From assembly GCA_963736445.1 (NCBI GenBank), contig CAVTOY010000008.1:186001-250000 (forward strand): a stretch of 64,000 nucleotides of DNA, read 5' to 3'. The notes beneath the pieces are model-generated. The model searched no databases and was not told the DNA's origin. It worked only from the letters and a program-made list of their open reading frames with translations. Below are positions 41,620-49,240 of the stretch, piece after piece. This DNA comes from Thiosocius sp963736445 (lineage in GTDB: Bacteria > Pseudomonadota > Gammaproteobacteria > Chromatiales > Chromatiaceae). A program made the translations under genes and the position numbers. Numbering within the stretch: position 1 is the stretch's first letter; each line of letters starts with the position of its first letter.

Positions 41620-43143
41620 ATGAAAAACCGCAGTTCGAAGCAACGGCGACTCACGACCTTGGCCGCAGCTATAGCATTTGCATTGGCCGGCGGATTTGCC
41701 GTCGCGCTGCCAGATTCAGCCACTGAGAGTCGAGCTGCTGATTCGAGTGCCGTCCAACAGCTTTACGGTCCGGGGAGCTTTTCACCGCTGGTCGAGCGCG
41801 TGAAGCCTGCGGTGGTGAATATCTCCACCAAGGGGCAGGCCGGAAGTATGCTGAAGTCGCCGGGTGGCGGTATGAGCCGGCCAGAGTTGCCGGAGGGATC
41901 GCCGTTCGGTGAGATGTTCAAGCGTTTCTTTGAACAATCCCCTGACTTTGGTGGCCGTGCAGATTCGCAACGGGCGTACAGTGCCGCAGGTTCGGGATTC
42001 ATCATCAGTGCTGACGGCTATGTGGTCACGAGCAATCACGTCATCGAGCATGCGGATGAGATCGAGGTAGTGCTCGATGATGGCACACGTTACCCTGCGA
42101 TTGTCCGGGGTCGTGATTCGAAAACCGACCTGGCGGTACTGAAGATCGATGTGGACAAGGCGCTGCCCTACGTCGAGCTCGGAAGTTCGGAAAATGCGAA
42201 GGTAGGGGAGTGGGTTGTCGCTGTCGGCAATCCCTTCGGGCTGGGAGGAACTGTGACGGCGGGAATCATCTCCGCGCGCGGGCGTGACATCCAGTCCGGA
42301 CCCTATGACAGCTATCTGCAGATCGACGCTCCGATCAATCGCGGCAACTCAGGTGGCCCGCTGTTCGACGCACGCGGGCAGGTGATCGGCGTTAATACCG
42401 CGATCTACTCGCCCACTGGAGGCAGTGTGGGCATCGGTTTCGCCGTGCCATCGTCAATAGCCGATGACGTCATTACCCAACTGCTGGCCGACGGTCGCGT
42501 CGAACGAGGCTGGCTAGGTGTGCAGATTCAGCCGGTGACCGAGGAGGTGGCCGAATCCTTCGGCCTTCCGGATCAGCACGGTGCGCTGGTCGCCAGCGTA
42601 GTACCCGGGAGCCCGGCCGCACGGGCAGGCATGCGCTCGGGTGATGTTATCTACCGGATGAATGACGCACTGATCGACGAGGTCAAGGACCTTCCCAGGT
42701 TGGTCGCAAGCGCCGATATCGGTAGGGACGCCAGCTTCGAGGTCAAACGTAAGTCCGAGGTGCTGCGGCTCACGGCAGTGCTGCAATCCATGCCGGACGA
42801 CGAGCCAAAACTCGCGTCTATCGAGGAAACTCAGGATGCCGACGATCCACGGCTTGGTGTATACCTTGCCGAGCTGACAGCCGAGTCGCGAGCGCGTTAT
42901 GGCCTCTCCGAGCAAAGCAGCGGCGTTTTGGTCGTCGACGTGGAGCAGGGTAGCCCGGCGTCAAACGCGGGCATCCGCAGCGGCAACGTTATCGAGATGG
43001 TCGATCAGTCCGTCGTCCATTCGCCTGCCGATGTCGCCACGGGAGTGCAGGAGGCGGCGCAGGATAAGCGATCTTCAGTGGTGCTACTGATCGAGCAGGA
43101 TGGCAACAAACGGTTCGTGGCCGTGAAGCTGGCCACTGCCTGA
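41620..43143 (+). CDS. degP: DegP/DegQ/MucD-type periplasmic serine endoprotease
   Basis: 507 residues with a signal peptide ending near residue 40. The catalytic triad is His140 (TSNHVIEH), Asp170 (SKTDLAVLKI) and Ser244 (RGNSGGPLFD). Two PDZ domains follow (about 295-380 and 405-500). It degrades or refolds damaged periplasmic proteins. The length suits DegP or MucD; the exact orthology cannot be decided. I chose the ATG at 41620 with GGAGGAACG upstream. It is divergent from a two-component system, the usual arrangement for envelope-stress control. A hairpin follows the stop. Confidence 0.95.
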   Translation: MKNRSSKQRRLTTLAAAIAFALAGGFAVALPDSATESRAADSSAVQQLYGPGSFSPLVERVKPAVVNISTKGQAGSMLKSPGGGMSRPELPEGSPFGEMFKRFFEQSPDFGGRADSQRAYSAAGSGFIISADGYVVTSNHVIEHADEIEVVLDDGTRYPAIVRGRDSKTDLAVLKIDVDKALPYVELGSSENAKVGEWVVAVGNPFGLGGTVTAGIISARGRDIQSGPYDSYLQIDAPINRGNSGGPLFDARGQVIGVNTAIYSPTGGSVGIGFAVPSSIADDVITQLLADGRVERGWLGVQIQPVTEEVAESFGLPDQHGALVASVVPGSPAARAGMRSGDVIYRMNDALIDEVKDLPRLVASADIGRDASFEVKRKSEVLRLTAVLQSMPDDEPKLASIEETQDADDPRLGVYLAELTAESRARYGLSEQSSGVLVVDVEQGSPASNAGIRSGNVIEMVDQSVVHSPADVATGVQEAAQDKRSSVVLLIEQDGNKRFVAVKLATA

Positions 43144-43192
43144 GGATTGCTCCATAGGCCTGGCCGCAATGGCTGGCTTTGAGCATTTAATC

Positions 43193-43219
43193 GCGCCCTC
43201 TCCTTCAGGGAGAGGGCGC
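43193..43219. terminator. Strong hairpin between convergent degP and cobalamin-sensor genes
   Basis: GCGCCCTCTCC (43193-43203) pairs with GGAGAGGGCGC (43209-43219), an 11-bp stem with a 5-base loop. It lies 50 bases after the degP stop and 29 bases before the end of the convergent gene, so it could end both transcripts, although no T-run follows. Confidence 0.7.
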
Positions 43220-43247
43220 TCGATCCGCCTATCAGATGCGTACCCGT

Positions 43248-44357
43248 TCAGCTCCACCGAGGAATCTGCGCACGATTGCCTTGCCTCTCGTCCAACCAAG
43301 CACCGGCCTTGGCAACTGCCGCCTGAGCATCCACCGCATACCCATCTGCACCCAGCTTCAACCAGAGAACCCGGTCCTGATTGAAAAGATAACCGCCGAC
43401 CAAGATCTTGATGTCAGCACATTGAGGCGTTGTGCGGACGGCCGCGATCAGATCAGTGACCGCGGAGACGTCAGACGAGATCGAAGCAGAAATACCCAGA
43501 ACGTAAGCCCGCCGCTCAATCAACTCATCGACCACAGCCGTTGTCGGCGTATTTGCGCCGAGGTGATAACTTTCCCATCCCGCCATTTCCAGAAAATCTG
43601 CCACCATACGACCGCCAATCTCGTGTAGATCGCCTTCTACGCAGGTGGTCACAACAACGCCCCCATTTTTTCTCACGCTTGAGGACACGTGGGGAAACAG
43701 CTGCGACATAATCACCTGGGTGGCTGCGGTACAGTAGTGCTCGCGAGCCACGCTGATCTGATTCGTCTGCCATAGGCGTCCAATCTCGTACAGCGCGGTC
43801 TGAAAGACATGCAGATAGATATCGTGTACGGCAACACCAGAGTCGAGCGCATCGAGAATCAATCGGCTCGCCGTCTGCCGGCCACCTTGCATAAGGGCCT
43901 GTAGGTACTGATTGGCAAGTTGCGCCTGCGGACGCTCGGCTGTGAGAAAACTCGGTGCTTCATCCGGCAAGGAGGGAAAACGCTTGATGGCATGTCTGAC
44001 GAAGCCGACAGCCACCTCAGCCGATTCCGCAGGCAGTTCGAATCTGAGCGCCTCGCACAAGCAGTTCAGATCGAGAAGCTGTTCTCCCGATGACACGCCA
44101 CGTTGTGTATGCAATACCTTTGCCCATGCCACGTAATCCACAAACAACTCGCGATTGTCGGCAGAAATCGCTCCGGCCAGGCAAGACAGCTGATAGTTTG
44201 CGTCCTGTAGCGACTCGGATCTTTCCGATTCGCCATGGCGTTCGGGCACGTTGCTGTGCCGCGAGGACTCCATGGTAACGAGGGTTGTAGCAATTTCGTC
44301 ACATTGCCGCTGCAACAGCGTGCCGATAGACCGTGTGCTTTGTGTCTGCCCTTTCAT
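43248..44357 (-). CDS. CarH-like cobalamin-binding sensor without a DNA-binding domain
   Basis: 369 residues. The C-terminal 220 hold a helical cap and a cobalamin-binding Rossmann domain. EGDLHEIGG gives the DxHxxG motif (Asp243, His245, Gly248), His245 being the lower axial ligand. In the cap, LWQTNQISVAREHYCT places Trp196, Glu206 and His207 with the same W-x9-E-H spacing as Trp131/Glu141/His142 of the light sensor CarH. The N-terminal 140 residues are helical and have no MerR or other DNA-binding motif. It may sense light, cobalamin or redox and act through a protein partner. An FNR-like site lies upstream. Confidence 0.85.
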   Translation of the reverse strand: MKGQTQSTRSIGTLLQRQCDEIATTLVTMESSRHSNVPERHGESERSESLQDANYQLSCLAGAISADNRELFVDYVAWAKVLHTQRGVSSGEQLLDLNCLCEALRFELPAESAEVAVGFVRHAIKRFPSLPDEAPSFLTAERPQAQLANQYLQALMQGGRQTASRLILDALDSGVAVHDIYLHVFQTALYEIGRLWQTNQISVAREHYCTAATQVIMSQLFPHVSSSVRKNGGVVVTTCVEGDLHEIGGRMVADFLEMAGWESYHLGANTPTTAVVDELIERRAYVLGISASISSDVSAVTDLIAAVRTTPQCADIKILVGGYLFNQDRVLWLKLGADGYAVDAQAAVAKAGAWLDERQGNRAQIPRWS

Positions 44358-44480
44358 TTCCCCTCATGGTTGCGTTTCTATTCTGCCGCTATTGCGCGGA
44401 AGTTTGGTTTGTTCTCGATCACGAATATGGGGTTCGATTGTGATCTATAAAGCCCTGCACGCGAGGAACTGGAAGTAACA

Positions 44481-44494
44481 TTGACCCAGATCAA
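44481..44494. promoter_or_regulatory. Possible FNR/Anr-type operator upstream of the cobalamin sensor
   Basis: TTGACCCAGATCAA differs from the FNR consensus TTGAT-N4-ATCAA at one position. It lies 124 bases before the start of the leftward cobalamin-sensor gene. Oxygen-dependent control of that gene would be the consequence; chance occurrence cannot be excluded. Confidence 0.35.
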
Positions 44495-44629
44495 TAGGCG
44501 AACCCTTATTCCGTGGGTGGGGCGGGGTCATACCGTGTTCGGGAGACAAGCTTTGCGGAAATATACCGACTCTCAGATCACAGTAATCTTTTCCGGAGAT
44601 ACCCCCTCAGCCCGGAGGTGCGACCCGAC

Positions 44630-45670
44630 TCAGACGATTTCCGGCTCTTCGACGATCTCGGGCAAGTTGAATTGGTCACCATCCTGCATGGCATCGAGAT
44701 GTTGCTCCAGTAATGATGCCTGGCGTGTCCGACCGACGTGAAACACAGCCTCACCTTCATACACCAATGGCAGATTCGTACGCCCGATGATGACCCCGTC
44801 AGACGACGAAACAATGGGCTCCTCGCCAGAACCGCCGGCATCCCCAACAAAGGCCAAGACGTCGTCTTTGGATACCATGTCCCCAAGCTTTACCAGCATG
44901 CGAAGCAAGCCGCTGCTCGGCGCTCTTACCCAGGTTGTCGAACGTAATACAACGCTCGGTTTTGGCGGCTTTCGCTTCAGGCTCAGCATGCCCATCTCGC
45001 GCATTACGTTGACCACGCCGCGCAGGCCGACGCGGATCGATACCTCGTCGAAGCGGAGCGCCTCACCGGCCTCGTAGACCATGATCGGCACCTGCTCACT
45101 AGCGGCGGAATGGCGCAACGAGCCCTCCGGTGGCGCGGAGTGAATCAGCATTGGAGCAGCAAACGCCTTGGCGAGTGGTGCCAACGGTTCCAGGCTCATA
45201 TCTGCACGAATTTGCGGGAAGTTGTCGCGGTGAATGGCGGCTGTGTGTAAATCGATCGCGAGGTCCGCACGCTTTACCACTTCACTCAAAAAGATATGGG
45301 CCATTCGCGCGGCAAGCGAGCCCTGCTCGCGGCCGGGAAAGCTGCGGTTCAGATCGCGTCGGTCGGGCAGGTAACGGGACTGCATGTGGAAACCGAGTAC
45401 ATTGACGATTGGGACAACCAGCAGCGTACCGCGCAGTTTCTGCAGTTGAGGCTGCACTAGCAGTCGGCGAATAATCTCCACACCGTTGATTTCGTCACCG
45501 TGAACTGCGGCACTGACGAGCAGAGTTGGCCCCTCACGCTTACCATGCACCACATGCACGGGCATATTGACGGTTGTCTCTGTGTAGAGACCTGGCAATG
45601 GAATATCGACGATTGCCTTTTGTCCTGCTTTGACCCTGATTGCATGGATCTCAAAATCCGCTCGACCCAT
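44630..45670 (-). CDS. Succinylglutamate desuccinylase/aspartoacylase-family hydrolase
   Basis: 346 residues. Zinc ligands are visible in VHGDEINGVE (His, Glu) and DLAIDLHTAA (His), with the Arg-Asn-Arg site in RRDLNRSFPG. The C-terminal part (GLLRMLVKLGDMVSKDDVLA) is the biotinyl/lipoyl-like lobe of the family. It probably hydrolyses an N-acyl amino acid or acyl-peptide. Its start follows rimK by 4 bases, and rimB-rimK-this gene is a repeatedly seen triad. An upstream ATG at 45733 overlaps rimK and is unlikely. Confidence 0.85.
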   Translation of the reverse strand: MGRADFEIHAIRVKAGQKAIVDIPLPGLYTETTVNMPVHVVHGKREGPTLLVSAAVHGDEINGVEIIRRLLVQPQLQKLRGTLLVVPIVNVLGFHMQSRYLPDRRDLNRSFPGREQGSLAARMAHIFLSEVVKRADLAIDLHTAAIHRDNFPQIRADMSLEPLAPLAKAFAAPMLIHSAPPEGSLRHSAASEQVPIMVYEAGEALRFDEVSIRVGLRGVVNVMREMGMLSLKRKPPKPSVVLRSTTWVRAPSSGLLRMLVKLGDMVSKDDVLAFVGDAGGSGEEPIVSSSDGVIIGRTNLPLVYEGEAVFHVGRTRQASLLEQHLDAMQDGDQFNLPEIVEEPEIV

Positions 45671-45674
45671 AGGA

Positions 45675-46580
45675 CTATCCCCGGCCCCGCGTTTTGGTCC
45701 GGTTCGGTTTGCTGTTTTTCTCGATGAATTCAATGATCAACCCGGCCACGTCTTTCCCGGTCGAGTTCTCAATGCCTTCGAGACCTGGTGATGAGTTGAC
45801 CTCCATCACGACGGGACCGTGATTCGACCGCAATATGTCGACACCGCAAACGTTCAGCCCCATGATGCCGGCTGCGCGCACCGCAGTTGAGCGTTCTTCC
45901 GGCGTCAGCCTGACAACGGCGGCAGACCCGCCACGATGCAGATTGGAGCGAAATTCGCCCTCCTTCCCCTGGCGTTTCATTGCCGCGACGACCTTGCCAC
46001 CGACCACCAGGCAACGAATATCGGCGCCGCCCGCCTCCTTGATAAACTCTTGGATCAAGATGTTTGCCTTCAATCCCATAAAGGCCTCGATGACGCTTTC
46101 CGCTGCCTTTTTGGTCTCTGCGAGTACGACACCGATGCCCTGTGTACCTTCGAGCAGCTTGATCACTGCAGGGGCGCCTCCCACCATATTGAGCATATCC
46201 TCGACGTCGTCGGGTGAATGCGCGAAACCCGTCACGGGCAGCCCAATACCCTTGCGCGCAAGTAACTGTAGCGAGCGCAGTTTGTCACGCGAACGTGTTA
46301 TGGCAACAGACTCATTCAGTGGATAGACGCCCATCATCTCGAATTGGCGTAGCACCGCGGTACCGTAGAAGGTCACCGAAGCACCGATCCGCGGGATAAC
46401 CGCGTCGAAACCAGTCAGATTTTCCCCCTTGTAGTGAATCGATGGACGCATCGAGGTGATGTTCATGTAACAACGCAGAACGTCGTAGGTAAACACCTCA
46501 TGGCCGCGAGCGTTGGCAGCCTCGATAAGCCGGCGAGTCGAGTACAGATTCTTGTTTCGAGAAAGTACCGCGATCTTCAT
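45675..46580 (-). CDS. rimK: RimK-type ATP-grasp amino-acid/peptide ligase
   Basis: 301 residues, the usual RimK length. The ATP-grasp fold shows KLLEGTQGIGVVLAET (phosphate-binding loop), IQEFIKEAGGADIRCLVVGG and the metal site VMEVNSSPGLEGIE. RimK adds glutamate residues to the C-terminus of ribosomal protein S6 or makes poly-glutamate. Here it is flanked by the RimB-like zinc protease and a desuccinylase-like hydrolase on one transcript, which could trim or remove the added residues. Confidence 0.92.
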   Translation of the reverse strand: MKIAVLSRNKNLYSTRRLIEAANARGHEVFTYDVLRCYMNITSMRPSIHYKGENLTGFDAVIPRIGASVTFYGTAVLRQFEMMGVYPLNESVAITRSRDKLRSLQLLARKGIGLPVTGFAHSPDDVEDMLNMVGGAPAVIKLLEGTQGIGVVLAETKKAAESVIEAFMGLKANILIQEFIKEAGGADIRCLVVGGKVVAAMKRQGKEGEFRSNLHRGGSAAVVRLTPEERSTAVRAAGIMGLNVCGVDILRSNHGPVVMEVNSSPGLEGIENSTGKDVAGLIIEFIEKNSKPNRTKTRGRG

Positions 46581-46582
46581 GG

Positions 46583-47044
46583 TTAACTCCTGTTGAGTTT
46601 CTTATTGCCTTTTCGGCCCGTTTGATAAGACAACGCAGGATTGACGACAAAGCCGCCTGCCTCCATCGTGGTGCGTCCAATCAGCATGCGAAAGCGCATA
46701 TCGTCACGGCCGGTCAAAGTCATCTCCACCCGACCGTCCCACTCGCCCATGCGTAGCCGAGTGGAGATGACGTAGCGCCGTTCCGTATGACCACCGGAAT
46801 CGGTAACCGGTCTCTGGTCTGTTATCGGGGCCTCGCATTCGACCACCCGAGATTCACTCTTCTGAACCGGGTGCACTTTAAAACGTATCCAGGGTCGACC
46901 ATCTTTCTCGAAAGCTTGCAGTTCGAAGGCGTGTAGGCAGGATGTTCGAGCCCCGGTATCTACCTTGGCCTTGATAGGGCCCAACCCCAAGTCTGGCAAT
47001 TCTACCCATTCTCGCCAGCCCAAAATTTTCAGCTGTTCACCCAT
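46583..47044 (-). CDS. rimB: RimB-like ATP-dependent zinc protease family protein
   Basis: 153 residues. The motif AKVDTGARTSCLHA marks the retropepsin-like 'ATP-dependent zinc protease' family, whose member RimB works with RimK on S6 C-terminal tails. FRMLIGRTTMEAGGFVVNP is the second conserved segment. It lies immediately upstream of rimK (2 bases). The ATG at 47044 gives MGEQLKILGWREWVELPDLG; upstream in-frame starts add residues of no known family. Confidence 0.88.
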   Translation of the reverse strand: MGEQLKILGWREWVELPDLGLGPIKAKVDTGARTSCLHAFELQAFEKDGRPWIRFKVHPVQKSESRVVECEAPITDQRPVTDSGGHTERRYVISTRLRMGEWDGRVEMTLTGRDDMRFRMLIGRTTMEAGGFVVNPALSYQTGRKGNKKLNRS

Positions 47045-47769
47045 GTGTATTCCTCTGCACCTGCGCAGTGAAGTTCCAGTCATAGTGAGCGGAGTATGCT
47101 TCGCTTCTTGGTAGCTCAACCGCCGAGCCCGGTGAACTGATACACAACGCAACAAGTGTGAATCCAGATAGCACAGAAGTCTTGCGAGCCATCGTCATTG
47201 CGTCTGTTCATTAAGGGGTTAGGGATTGGCTACGCTGGTCGCCTCACCTTGGATGGCTGCAGCAGATTGGCCGTTGCATCGTGACTTTATTCAGGTGAAA
47301 TCGAACGACCACCCGGCATTCAATAGCCTGGAGTTTAGTTTGTTCGCCTGGAACCAGCAATGAGGTCGCGGGCATAGGTCGCCGGATCCAGCAGTCAGCG
47401 CATGCCTGTTACGTCTCGATCCAGCCAATGAGCAGAGTGTCAACAAATCGGACTGCCGCCTTGACTACCGGTCGAAAGCCGACGAAAACATTGCGGACGA
47501 ATCCGTGGCAGGGGTAAATTCGGGGGTTGGAATGCCGTTTCGATGAAGTTCGATTGTCAGACCGACGATCTCCAAACGCGGAGAAGGGATGCTGTCGGAC
47601 GAAAAGGCTCTTTATACGATCTATAAACCGTCTGGTATAATCCGAACACAATTGCGTCGAGCGCGATCCGGATACTTTCCCAATGCTTTGTTGAGCTTAG
47701 ATTCCTCGAAAGCAGTCTGTACAGTTTGAGGGTTTGTGTCAGATCGGAAACACGACTTGGAGGAAAATC
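47045..47769. other. Long gap upstream of rimB and of a secreted-protein gene
   Basis: 725 bases. A forward frame of 36 codons near 47251-47361 (HRDFIQVKSNDHPAFNSLEF) and a leftward frame at 47409-47651 look faintly protein-like, but both lack ribosome binding sites and known motifs. The region must hold the promoter for the leftward rimB operon and that of the rightward secreted protein; no specific element was recognised. Confidence 0.4.
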
Positions 47770-48261
47770 ATGACGAAACAATTGATGATACTGTCGACCG
47801 CCATAGCCACCTGTCTGGCTGTAGGAGCAATCCCGGCACTAGCAGAGACGCCGAGGGTAAAGGTTGTCGGTGTAACAGTGGATAAAAGCAAAGGCACTCG
47901 AAATCCGGCGCGACGGCAGGAGGATTGTGCCAACGATTTCGACAACGGTCGCTGGTGCAGCACCCAGGATTATTTGGATGGCGGCATGGCAATGCCCGCC
48001 GATGCCAAGCTTGACACCGCATGGATCCGTCCTACGATCGTTTCAGCCGTTTACACACCGGACTCTGGCCTAGTGTATGTTGATGTATCCGGCGGCGCGG
48101 CCGAACCCGAGAACGTCAACTGCAACCAATGGTCTTCCAAAGATGCCAGATACAGGGGGGCGGTGCTGCAGAAACAAAACGACGATAACAGGCAGATCGT
48201 TACTACAAGACAATGCTCAGAAGACCTTCGCTCTCTCTGCTGCGCACCGGTGATGGAATGA
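47770..48261 (+). CDS. Secreted cysteine-rich hypothetical protein
   Basis: 163 residues with a signal peptide ending PALAE (about residue 26). Six cysteines occur in the mature part, clustered as CANDFDNGRWCS and in the C-terminal QCSEDLRSLCCAPV, which suggests disulfide bonds in the periplasm. No family recognised. TTGGAGGAAAATC is a good ribosome binding site for the ATG at 47770. It stands alone, and its 3' end is convergent with the PyrK-like gene. Confidence 0.65.
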   Translation: MTKQLMILSTAIATCLAVGAIPALAETPRVKVVGVTVDKSKGTRNPARRQEDCANDFDNGRWCSTQDYLDGGMAMPADAKLDTAWIRPTIVSAVYTPDSGLVYVDVSGGAAEPENVNCNQWSSKDARYRGAVLQKQNDDNRQIVTTRQCSEDLRSLCCAPVME

Positions 48262-48355
48262 CCCTTAGTGCGCAGCCTATCCCGCTTATCTCACCAATTC
48301 CTGCTGCGGAGGGGACCACTACGCCCGCGATGGCTAAGGACAGCACTCGGTCGCT

Positions 48356-49240
48356 TCATGCGAAGCCGTGGCGAACCTTGTTGGCGTCTTCCTGTTTCCT
48401 GAACTGCAGGAATCGCGGCAGGAACTTGTCCCAGTCGATGAGATGGGCATCCAGTTCGGGTCCGTCGATACATGCGTGCTTGCGCACCATTTTGCCATCG
48501 AGTGTGACCGGGACCATGCAGGCGCCGCACATGCCGGTGGCATCCACCATGATCGAATTGAGGCTGGCCACCGTCTTCACGCCATAGGGTTTCGTGAGGT
48601 CGCTGACCGCGCGCATCATCAACGGCGGGCCGATGGTGACCACCTCGCCAATGGCGCGTCCGCTGCCGGCCTTCATCGCTTCGAGCATCTCTTCCAGCGG
48701 GGCGGTGACGAAGCCGTTGATGCCGAAACTGCCGTCGTTGGTGGTGTAGATCACATCGAGCAGCTCGGGGTACTCGGCCTGCAACAGGCCCACGCGACCC
48801 TCCGGCTTGTGCCAGAACATCAGGTCCCTGTTACGGAAACCGGAGATCAGGGTCACATGGTTGCCCATGCGCAGATGCTCGCGCATGATCGGATACACCG
48901 GCGGTAGGCCGACGCCGCCGGCGGTGAACACCACGGTGTCGCCGTTCTCGTAGCGATGCAATTCGCTGGGCAGGCCGAGCGGTCCGGCGATACCGGCGAT
49001 GGCCTCGCCTTCCTGCATCCGGTTGATGTAAGCCGAACTGCTGCCGAGGCTTTGCACGACCAGATCGATGGTGCCTTTGTCGGCATCCCAGTCCGCCAGC
49101 GTCAGCGGGATCAGTTCGCCCTTGTCCCAGCCGAGCACGCGTACGAACTGGCCGGCGCGCGCCGATCTCGCGATCAGCGGCGCGTTGATCTCGAACTCGA
49201 CGATGCCTTCGGCAAGGTCGGTGCGCCGGAGTATCTCTTC
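48356..49240 (-). CDS. PyrK/SudB-like FAD/NAD- and 2Fe-2S-binding reductase part (no own start in frame)
   Basis: 294 codons, starting in frame at EEILRRTDLAEGIVEF without a start codon. The first possible start in frame is a GTG at 49138, which would remove 34 residues of the conserved N-terminus. GDTVVFTAGGVGLPPVYPIM is the NAD-binding segment, and C-x2-C plus single Cys residues (ATGMCGACMVPV...HACIDGP) bind a 2Fe-2S cluster. These match the alpha subunit of NADH-dependent ferredoxin:NADP oxidoreductase or of sulfide dehydrogenase. The preceding gene reads into this one at 49240 if the frame slips by -1. It is treated here as the second half of a broken or frameshifted protein. Confidence 0.75.
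   Translation of the reverse strand, partial: EEILRRTDLAEGIVEFEINAPLIARSARAGQFVRVLGWDKGELIPLTLADWDADKGTIDLVVQSLGSSSAYINRMQEGEAIAGIAGPLGLPSELHRYENGDTVVFTAGGVGLPPVYPIMREHLRMGNHVTLISGFRNRDLMFWHKPEGRVGLLQAEYPELLDVIYTTNDGSFGINGFVTAPLEEMLEAMKAGSGRAIGEVVTIGPPLMMRAVSDLTKPYGVKTVASLNSIMVDATGMCGACMVPVTLDGKMVRKHACIDGPELDAHLIDWDKFLPRFLQFRKQEDANKVRHGFA

Noticed and set aside
44481..44741. TTG-started forward frame over the FNR-like site
   Set aside because: It runs antisense into the end of the desuccinylase-like gene and has no protein-like features.
47409..47651. 80-codon leftward open frame
   Set aside because: No Shine-Dalgarno sequence or known family, and it sits in a promoter-sized gap; not supported as a gene.
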